NCBI GenBank assembly: GCA_030632175.1
Contig: DAOVVG010000070.1
Span: 1-9,610 of the forward strand
DNA from: Gammaproteobacteria bacterium
Lineage (GTDB): Bacteria > Pseudomonadota > Gammaproteobacteria > UBA9214
Length of the DNA: 9,610 nt
Direction: 5' to 3'
Positions 1-6,099 of the stretch are shown here, in pieces. Every line of letters begins with the position of its first letter. The stretch's first letter is position 1. The notes under the pieces are model-generated. The model ran no database searches. It was not told the DNA's origin and saw only the letters and a program-made list of their open reading frames with translations. The translations under genes were made by a program, and so were the position numbers.

Positions 1-419
1 ATATCCAGGCAGCTGATTACGACGCGTTGTTTTATCCGGGTGGACACGGACCGCTCTGGGACCTGGCGGAAGATCGTCGCTCTATAGCCTTGATTGAATC
101 GATGTATGCAGCCGGAAAACCGGTTGCTGCCGTATGCCATGCGCCTGCTGTACTCAAGAGTGCCGAACTGGCGGATGGCGGCGCCCTGGTCAAGGGGAAA
201 TCCCTGACCGGATTTAGCAACAGCGAAGAGGCTGCGGTTCAACTCACAGACATTGTGCCTTTCCTGCTTGAAGACGTGTTAAAGGCAAGGGGTGCAAATT
301 ACTCTAAAGCCGACGACTGGCACTGTTATGCCGTCACCGACGGTAACCTGATAACAGGCCAGAATCCTGCCTCGTCTGAACGGGTGGCGCAGCTAGTGCT
401 GGAAAAGCTGGGCCAATAA
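1..419 (+). CDS. DJ-1/PfpI-family protein (class I glutamine amidotransferase-like), 3' end only
   Basis: The frame is open from the left edge (first full codon at position 3) to a TAA at 417-419, so the amino-terminal part of the gene is outside the window. The visible 138 residues contain YPGGHGPLWDLAED (codons from position 33), the nucleophile elbow AAVCHAPAVL with its cysteine codon at 135-137 followed directly by histidine, and a carboxy-terminal DGNLITGQNPAS motif. This combination is typical of the Hsp31-like branch of the DJ-1/PfpI superfamily. Members act as glyoxalase III, deglycase-like or chaperone proteins in the cytoplasm. The usual catalytic acidic residue lies upstream and cannot be checked. 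The TTG at 27 would be an artificial start inside the conserved core. The next gene is 294 bases away behind its own candidate promoter, so this gene is probably a separate transcription unit. Confidence 0.88.
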   Translation, partial: IQAADYDALFYPGGHGPLWDLAEDRRSIALIESMYAAGKPVAAVCHAPAVLKSAELADGGALVKGKSLTGFSNSEEAAVQLTDIVPFLLEDVLKARGANYSKADDWHCYAVTDGNLITGQNPASSERVAQLVLEKLGQ

Positions 420-713
420 AACTTATCGGGGCGATGGCCGGCCTTAACAGGGCGCCAGGTCTGTTGCTTGAGTGCTCCGTGCCTGTCTGTGTTGCTCTGC
501 GATAGAAAAAATACCCATCACCGTTTGTTTTTGACCGGTGCCTGGCCGGTGGTCGTCGCGTGATTATGGCCGCTCGTCACCGCAACGGCTGTTGGCCGGA
601 ACTAATGAATTGACTGCCTGTCTCTGAGGGGGAACGTCAATTATCATATCGCGTTATAATTATCTGCTACCCCACTGATTGCGGGGTGAAAAAAGGAGAG
701 AGGTAGTTGAACA
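420..713 (+). promoter_or_regulatory. Intergenic region with candidate promoter and leader of the moxR-bat operon
   Basis: No gene is visible in these 294 bases. A perfect TATAAT lies at 655-660, which would place transcription initiation near 667. The matching -35 region (about 632-640) is weak; a good TTGACT at 610-615 is too far upstream to pair with it. The short leader contains ACCCC (669-673) and GGGGT (683-687), able to form a 5-base-pair hairpin with a 9-base loop. A purine-rich AAGGAGAGAGG (693-703) follows, ending 10 bases before the ATG at 714. A short inverted repeat CACCG/CGGTG (519-523 and 536-540) is too weak to call a terminator. The promoter call is inference from motif matches only. 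Confidence 0.45.
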
Positions 714-1718
714 ATGACGGACATGGCTATGCAAACTGAAGACAGTGCTGACGATACACTGAAGGCCTTCGGCCAGCTCAGAAGCGAGCTGGAAACCTGC
801 ATTATCGGACAGCAAACGCTGGTAGAGCATTTACTGGTGGCCTTGCTGGCTGACGGGCATTTGCTGGTGGAGGGTGCGCCGGGGCTTGCAAAAACCACGG
901 CCATCAAGGAACTGGCGAAGCGTATTGAGGGGGATTTCCACCGCCTGCAATTTACGCCGGACCTGTTGCCGGGGGATCTCACCGGAACGGAGATGTACCG
1001 ACCACAAACCGGCGAGTTTGAATTCCAGCAGGGCCCCATATTTCATAACCTGGTGCTGGCGGATGAAATCAATCGCGCACCCGCAAAAGTTCAGTCGGCA
1101 CTACTGGAAGCAATGGGTGAACGACAGATCACCGTCGGTCAGCGTACCTATACGCTACCACGCCTGTTCCTGGTGATGGCAACCCAGAACCCGATTGAAC
1201 AGGAAGGCACTTACCCCTTGCCGGAAGCGCAGCTTGATCGTTTTCTGATGCACGTGCGTGTCGGTTACCCGGATGCGGGAGCAGAAAAAGAAATTCTCGA
1301 ACTGGCCCGTAACCAGGCGCGTTCGCAGGCGCTCAATGACGACAGCGAGAATGTCTTGCTGACGCAGGCGCAGATCTTCAAGGCGCAGCAGGAAGTGCTG
1401 TCGTTGCATATGTCCCCGGCCGTGGAGGAATACCTTGTGCAGCTGTTGCTGGCTTCGCGCAATCCCACGCCTTACGGTGAAGACCTTGCGCGCTGGATCA
1501 ATTACGGTGCGAGTCCGCGCGGCACCATTGCGCTGGATCGTTGTGCACGTGCACAGGCCTGGTTGCAGGGAAGGGACTATGTGTCCCCGGAAGATATACA
1601 GGCGGTTGTTTTCGATACCCTGAGGCATCGCATTCTGTTGTCGTTCGAGGCCGAGGCAGAAGGACTCACTTCCGATGATGTCATACACGAGCTCGTCCGG
1701 CGCGTGCCGGTGTCCTGA
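714..1718 (+). CDS. MoxR-family AAA+ ATPase of a Bat operon
   Basis: A 334-residue protein with all AAA+ elements of the MoxR family: Walker A GAPGLAKT at residues 54-61, Walker B LVLADEIN at 113-120, sensor 1 ATQNP at 156-160, the arginine-finger region EAQLDRF at 171-177 and sensor 2 GASPRG at 265-270. The length is normal for the family. MoxR ATPases are cytoplasmic, form hexameric rings, and are believed to act as chaperones on VWA- or DUF58-containing partners, several of which are encoded directly downstream. ATG 714 is preceded by AAGGAGAGAGG at suitable spacing; in-frame ATGs at 723 and 729 are possible but less well placed. It is the first gene of the operon and abuts the DUF58 gene. 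The family call is secure from the motifs; the substrate is inferred from context. Confidence 0.95.
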   Translation: MTDMAMQTEDSADDTLKAFGQLRSELETCIIGQQTLVEHLLVALLADGHLLVEGAPGLAKTTAIKELAKRIEGDFHRLQFTPDLLPGDLTGTEMYRPQTGEFEFQQGPIFHNLVLADEINRAPAKVQSALLEAMGERQITVGQRTYTLPRLFLVMATQNPIEQEGTYPLPEAQLDRFLMHVRVGYPDAGAEKEILELARNQARSQALNDDSENVLLTQAQIFKAQQEVLSLHMSPAVEEYLVQLLLASRNPTPYGEDLARWINYGASPRGTIALDRCARAQAWLQGRDYVSPEDIQAVVFDTLRHRILLSFEAEAEGLTSDDVIHELVRRVPVS

Positions 1719-2741
1719 GTGGCAATGAACATACGGAACCCATTCAGACAAAGAGTTAACCCCAAACGGTCAGCCGGGTCCGGTGCCAGCCCTGGTATTG
1801 TGCATGCTACCAGTGATGAACTGGTGCGTTACCGCCTGCAGGCACGTGATTTACGCCTCGACAGTCGGCAACCCGCACGCAGTGGCATTACCGGTGCGCA
1901 TGCGTCACGCTTTCGTGGCCGTGGTATGGACTACCTGGAATCGCGAATCTACCAGCCGGGCGATGATATTCGCAGCATGGACTGGCGTGTCACTGCACGT
2001 AGCGGGCACGCACACGTCAAGCTCTACCAGGAGGAACGTGAACGACCGGTTGTGGTCATGATTGACCTTGGGCCCGGCATGTTCTTTGCGACCCGGGGTG
2101 CCTTCAAGTCAGTGATTGCTGCACGTGCGGCTGCACTGATTGGCTGGGCCGCCATACAAAACGGTGATCGTATCGGTGCTCTGCTGTTTAACGGCGGGCA
2201 CCATGAGATTCGTCCACAAGGTGGTCAGCGCGGGGTGCTGCGACTGATTCGGGAGCTGGTGAAGTCTACTGACCCCGGGCAAGCCATGTCCGGCCATGCT
2301 TCGTACAACGAAAAGGGTCACCTTAATGACGCGCTGGTGCGTTTGCGTCGTGTTGCACGCCCCGGCAGCATGGTGTTTATCCTGAGTGACTTTTATGCCG
2401 TCAATGAAGATAGCCGGCGTCACCTGCAGGCGCTGCGACAACATAACGATATCGTTGCCTGCCAGGTGGTCGATGCACTTGAACTGCAGCCACCAGTTGC
2501 CGGTCGTTATGCCATCAGTGATGGCGTGCAGAGTGGCTTGCTCGATACCCGTTCAGCTGCGCGGCGCGATGCCTATGCGGAATATTTTGCGAACCATCAT
2601 CAGACCGTGCGTGAGCTTATGCGACAATCAGGCGTCCACCTGCAGCGCATAGCAACTACCGATGATGTGGCAGAGAGTCTCCGCCGGGGCCTCGCTCGTC
2701 CGGTCATGGACGCAAGTCTTTCGCCGGGAGCGGCGGCATGA
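1719..2741 (+). CDS. DUF58 domain-containing protein (VWA-like fold)
   Basis: A 340-residue cytoplasmic protein without membrane segments. The DUF58 signature is clear at residues 67-90, with GRGMDYLESR followed by YQPGDDIRSMDWR, then TARSGHAHVKLYQEERERPV. The VWA-like beta strand VVVMIDLGPGM (111-121) carries DLGPG where an intact metal site would read DxSxS, so metal binding through this motif is doubtful. A second VWA-like strand, VFILSDF, lies near 209-215. GTG 1719 abuts the moxR stop codon and ATG 1725 is equally plausible; neither has a clear Shine-Dalgarno sequence, so translation is probably coupled to moxR. DUF58 proteins almost always accompany MoxR ATPases and are thought to be their partners. 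The carboxy end overlaps the next gene by ATGA. Confidence 0.92.
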   Translation: MAMNIRNPFRQRVNPKRSAGSGASPGIVHATSDELVRYRLQARDLRLDSRQPARSGITGAHASRFRGRGMDYLESRIYQPGDDIRSMDWRVTARSGHAHVKLYQEERERPVVVMIDLGPGMFFATRGAFKSVIAARAAALIGWAAIQNGDRIGALLFNGGHHEIRPQGGQRGVLRLIRELVKSTDPGQAMSGHASYNEKGHLNDALVRLRRVARPGSMVFILSDFYAVNEDSRRHLQALRQHNDIVACQVVDALELQPPVAGRYAISDGVQSGLLDTRSAARRDAYAEYFANHHQTVRELMRQSGVHLQRIATTDDVAESLRRGLARPVMDASLSPGAAA

Positions 2742-3220
2742 ACGCGGCTGCCGCACTCGACCTGCGTGATATTCATGCGGCGCCACCACCGACCTTCTGG
2801 CCACCCGCGCCGGGCTGGTGGTTGTTGGCTGCAGTGCTGCTGGTTACCCTGGTGATATTGGTGTTGTGGGCATACCGTCACTACCGCATGGTTCAGCAAA
2901 AGCGCCAGATTATGCTTGAGCTAGAACGTCTAAGTGATTGCTATTCAAAAGATAATATTCCGGAGTTTATCACCGGGGTTTCTACTTTACTGCGGCGTGT
3001 GGCGCTCAGACGTTATGCGCGTGACCGGGTTGCCTCGTTAACGGGACCGGATTGGCTGCGTTTTCTCGATGCGACCGGTGGCGCAGGTGGTTTTGAAAAC
3101 GGGGTTGGCCAGGTACTGGAGAGTGGCCCTTACCAGCCTGCACTTAACGAGGTGCCGACAGAAGAATTATTGTCGCTGGTACGCCTCTGGATCAGGGGCA
3201 ACCTGGAGGTTGCCGCGTGA
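2738..3220 (+). CDS. DUF4381 domain-containing membrane protein
   Basis: A 160-residue protein matching the DUF4381 pattern. It starts with LRDIHAAPPPTFWPPAPGWW (residues 9-28), continues into one transmembrane helix (about 27-46) with a basic YRHYR stop-transfer flank, and ends in a soluble helical region of about 110 residues containing RRYARDRVASLTG and a tryptophan-rich LVRLWIRG tail. The topology is probably amino end outside and helical domain in the cytoplasm. The start codon overlaps the DUF58 stop as ATGA, with GGGAG a few bases upstream. Members sit between DUF58 and BatA genes in many gammaproteobacterial Bat operons; no activity is established. The family call rests on the motif and the gene position. 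Confidence 0.85.
   Translation: MNAAAALDLRDIHAAPPPTFWPPAPGWWLLAAVLLVTLVILVLWAYRHYRMVQQKRQIMLELERLSDCYSKDNIPEFITGVSTLLRRVALRRYARDRVASLTGPDWLRFLDATGGAGGFENGVGQVLESGPYQPALNEVPTEELLSLVRLWIRGNLEVAA
3204..3210 (+). promoter_or_regulatory. Ribosome binding site for the batA-like gene
   Basis: TGGAGGT lies 6 bases before GTG 3217. It supports this GTG, which overlaps the previous stop as GTGA, as the true start. Confidence 0.65.
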
Positions 3221-4242
3221 GCCTCGAGTTTGCACTGCCGCTGGCGTTTGCTGTTTTGCCACTGCCGTTGTTCGTTGCCATGCTGTTGCCGCGTGCGCCG
3301 GCGGCCAGTGGTCAGGCCCTGCGTCTGCCTTTTTACCAGGCCTTGCATGCGTCGGTTGCCGAAGGCAGGGCGACGCGACCAGGCGTGCGCATGCTGCTGG
3401 CTACGCTTGCCTGGCTGTTGCTGGTGCTGGCAGCGGCGCGGCCCCAGTTTATCGGTGAACCGATGCAGTTGCCGGTGAGCGGGCGTGACCTGTTACTGGC
3501 CGTGGATATTTCCGGCAGCATGGACGAACAGGACATGTTGCTGGTTGACAAGGTAGCCAGCCGTCTGACAGCGGTGAAAATAGTGGCCGGTAATTTTATC
3601 GAGCGACGTGAGGGTGACCGGCTGGGCCTGATACTGTTCGGCGACCAGGCTTACCTGCAAACACCGTTAACCTTTGATCGAAAAACCACCAATATTCAGC
3701 TTCGGGAAGCAGCTATCGGACTGGCAGGGAAACGTACCGCTATCGGTGATGCTATCGGTCTTGCAGTCAAGCGCCTGCGCGACCAGTCGCAGGAAAACCG
3801 CGTGCTTATATTGTTGACCGACGGGGCCAATACCGCCGGAACTATCGATCCGCAAAAGGCAGCGGATATTGCTGCCATGGAGGGTGTGCGCATTTATACC
3901 ATTGGTGTCGGTGCGGATGAGCGGGTGGTGCGTACGCTGTTCGGGAAGCGCCGCGTGGCAAATAATGAACTTGATGAACCGGCGCTGCTGGCGATTGCCG
4001 AAAAAACCGGTGGCCGATACTTCCGGGCACGGGACATCGCCGGGCTTGAAGAGATATACCAGCTGCTCGATGAGTATGAGCCGGTCAGTCAGGATGCGGA
4101 GACATTTCGCCCGGTTCGTGAACTGTACAGGTGGCCGGCCGGCGCAGCATTACTGCTAACTGTGCTGCTCGCACTGGGTGCAACCGGACTGCTTGTTAAA
4201 CGGCGCTACAGTGTGCCGGGTCAGGAGGGTAGTCGTGCCTGA
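3217..4242 (+). CDS. batA: BatA-like VWA domain membrane protein
   Basis: A 341-residue protein with two amino-terminal hydrophobic helices (about 5-25 and 57-74), a VWA domain (about 90-285) and a carboxy-terminal helix (about 307-327) followed by a basic KRR. The metal-ion-dependent adhesion site is intact: DISGSM at 97-102, the threonine of KRTAIGD at 174, and TDGANTAG from 201 with its aspartate at 202. This is the standard BatA arrangement, with the VWA domain held at the membrane between helices. GTG 3217 overlaps the previous stop by four bases and has a good TGGAGGT site. The 3' end overlaps the next gene by eight bases. BatA proteins are thought to interact with BatB and BatD and to be acted on by MoxR; the ligand is unknown. 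Confidence 0.92.
   Translation: MSLEFALPLAFAVLPLPLFVAMLLPRAPAASGQALRLPFYQALHASVAEGRATRPGVRMLLATLAWLLLVLAAARPQFIGEPMQLPVSGRDLLLAVDISGSMDEQDMLLVDKVASRLTAVKIVAGNFIERREGDRLGLILFGDQAYLQTPLTFDRKTTNIQLREAAIGLAGKRTAIGDAIGLAVKRLRDQSQENRVLILLTDGANTAGTIDPQKAADIAAMEGVRIYTIGVGADERVVRTLFGKRRVANNELDEPALLAIAEKTGGRYFRARDIAGLEEIYQLLDEYEPVSQDAETFRPVRELYRWPAGAALLLTVLLALGATGLLVKRRYSVPGQEGSRA
4223..4230 (+). promoter_or_regulatory. Ribosome binding site fixing the batB/C start at GTG 4235
   Basis: AGGAGGGT ends four bases before GTG 4235. This near-perfect site argues against the longer in-frame start at 4178, which would add 19 residues unlike the family. Confidence 0.75.
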
Positions 4243-6094
4243 GACGTTCCATTTTCTGCAGCCACTGTGGTTTCTGGCGCTGCTACCCCTGCTGGCCTTG
4301 CTGTGGTCGTTGCGCAAACCGGGCGAGCAGGACAACGCCTGGCGCCGGGTCTGTGATGCCGGGCTGTTGCCATACCTGCTGACCCGACCGGACAGTCGTG
4401 CTTCGCGTCTGCCACTGTGGTTACTTGCGGGTGGCTGGCTGCTGGGAGTCGTTGCGCTGGCTGACCCGGTGTGGGAACAACAACCGCAGCCCGTATTTCG
4501 CAATGAGGCTGCGCGTGTGGTGGTGCTGGATTTGTCAAATTCCATGTTTAGTCCGGACCTGAAGCCATCGCGTCTGGTTCGCGCCCGTTACAAGGTCGCA
4601 GATATCCTCGATCAGGAACTGGACGGACAGACTGCACTGGTGGTGTTTGCAGGGGATGCCTTTGCAGTGACGCCATTGACCAATGATGGTGAAACCATCC
4701 GCGCCTTGCTGAGTCCGCTGGAGCCCGGCCTGATGCCATCACAGGGTAGTCGTGTTGATCTTGGCCTGCAGAAGGCAGGTCATTTATTACGTCAGGCGGG
4801 TGCATTGCGGGGAGACATCCTCGTGATCACCGATGGTTATGAGGATGAACGTGCACTGGATGCGGCCGCAGTACTAAAAGAAACCGGTTATCGTGTATCG
4901 GTACTGGGCGTCGGTACCGAAGCCGGTGCACCGATACCCGTGGCAGGCGGTGGTTTTCTGCGTGACAACCGTGATGAAGTTGTTCTGCCCGGACTGGATA
5001 AGCAGGCCTTGCAGTCACTGGCCGCAGCCGGTGGCGGCCGTTACGCCACGATCAACAGTGATGAGGCAGACATTAAATACCTGTTGCAGACATATACGCC
5101 GGGTGTCGATGAGGTGACAACCAGCACGGGTCACACCACGGATACCTGGCGGTCACATGGTGCCCTGATTATTTTGCTGTTGCTGCCGTTGGCTGCGCTG
5201 GCATTTCGGCGTGGCTGGTTGATGATGGTACTGGTGTCCGTCAGTGTTGGTATTTCTGCACCCCGGCCGGCAATGGCAGCTGGCTGGGATGATCTGTGGT
5301 TGCGCCCGGACCAACAGGCAGCGCGTGCCTTGCAGGGCGGTGACCCGGCACAGGCGGCCCGCTTGGCTGACGATCCGGGTTTGCGTGGCACTGCCGCCTA
5401 CCAGGCCGGTGATTTTGAACAGGCGCTGGATGCCTTTGGCGAGTCTTTGGGGCAGGATGCTGATTACAACCAGGGCAATGCGCTGGCGCAGCTGGGTCGT
5501 TATGAAGAAGCCATTGCCGCCTATGACCGTGCACTGGGAAATCAGCCGGGAATGCCTGATGCCGAGCACAACAGGGCCGAGGTCGAGAAACTGTTACAGC
5601 AACAACAAGAGCAGCAGCAACAGGATCAAGGCCAACAGGGTGAACAGCCGCCGGAAAATCAACAAGGTCAGCAGGGCGAGCAAGGGGAGCAACAGGAAAA
5701 CCAGTCAGGGCAGGCGCAGCAGCAAGCTGAAGACGGCAGCCAGGGTGAGACGGGTGAGCAGGGCGACGCGCAGGAGAATGCGTCGGCCGAATCAGGTCAA
5801 CAGCAGGACGACGCTGACAACGGGCAACAACAATCCGCTGATGTGGCTGAGAAAAACAATGCGGAAGGCGAGGGTTCATCAACCGAGCAGTCAGCCGGGC
5901 GTCCCGGGGAGCAGGATGGGCAGCGGACCGAAACTGTCGGGGCCAATCCGCTGGACAGTGAAGAGCAACAGGCCGCCGAGCAGTGGCTACGCCGCATTCC
6001 GGATGATCCCGGTGGTTTGCTGCGACGCAAGTTTTTGTATCAGTATCGCCAACAGGCTGAAGGTACTGCTCGCGCTGACCAGCAGGCGTGGTGA
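4235..6094 (+). CDS. batB: Fused BatB/BatC-like VWA and TPR membrane protein
   Basis: A 619-residue protein. The amino part is BatB-like: helices at about 8-26 and 58-76, then a VWA domain with DLSNSM at 99-104, a serine (172) in the third metal position, and ITDGYED from 198. A membrane segment at about 308-323 and a second hydrophobic stretch ending in SAPRPAMAAG (about 326-350) resemble a helix plus an internal signal-like segment. Two TPR-like repeats follow (about 382-436, including AAYQAGDFEQALDAF and ALAQLGRYEEAIAAYDRAL), matching BatC. A low-complexity Q/E/G/N-rich linker spans about 455-560. The tail carries WLRRIPDDPGGLLRRKFLYQY (split here only by wording, residues 584-604), conserved in such fusions. 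The GTG start overlaps batA by eight bases and has a strong ribosome binding site. Roughly 620 residues suits a BatB-BatC fusion. Confidence 0.9.
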   Translation: MPETFHFLQPLWFLALLPLLALLWSLRKPGEQDNAWRRVCDAGLLPYLLTRPDSRASRLPLWLLAGGWLLGVVALADPVWEQQPQPVFRNEAARVVVLDLSNSMFSPDLKPSRLVRARYKVADILDQELDGQTALVVFAGDAFAVTPLTNDGETIRALLSPLEPGLMPSQGSRVDLGLQKAGHLLRQAGALRGDILVITDGYEDERALDAAAVLKETGYRVSVLGVGTEAGAPIPVAGGGFLRDNRDEVVLPGLDKQALQSLAAAGGGRYATINSDEADIKYLLQTYTPGVDEVTTSTGHTTDTWRSHGALIILLLLPLAALAFRRGWLMMVLVSVSVGISAPRPAMAAGWDDLWLRPDQQAARALQGGDPAQAARLADDPGLRGTAAYQAGDFEQALDAFGESLGQDADYNQGNALAQLGRYEEAIAAYDRALGNQPGMPDAEHNRAEVEKLLQQQQEQQQQDQGQQGEQPPENQQGQQGEQGEQQENQSGQAQQQAEDGSQGETGEQGDAQENASAESGQQQDDADNGQQQSADVAEKNNAEGEGSSTEQSAGRPGEQDGQRTETVGANPLDSEEQQAAEQWLRRIPDDPGGLLRRKFLYQYRQQAEGTARADQQAW

Positions 6095-6099
6095 GGGTT

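Noticed and set aside
519..540. Hairpin CACCG/CGGTG as terminator of the DJ-1/PfpI gene
   Set aside because: A five-base stem with a 12-base loop and no T run after it, about 100 bases from the stop codon, is too weak.
610..647. Promoter pairing TTGACT (610-615) with TATCAT (642-647)
   Set aside because: The 26-base spacer is far from the 16-18 needed; the TATAAT at 655-660 is a better candidate -10 even with a weak -35.
4178..4234. Longer start for the batB/C gene
   Set aside because: The extra 19 residues do not look like a membrane protein leader, and AGGAGGGT at 4223-4230 points to GTG 4235.
5241..5882. Minus-strand open frame of 213 codons opposite batB/C
   Set aside because: Its His/Pro/Arg-rich translation is the antisense of the Q/G-rich region; high GC content explains the lack of stops.
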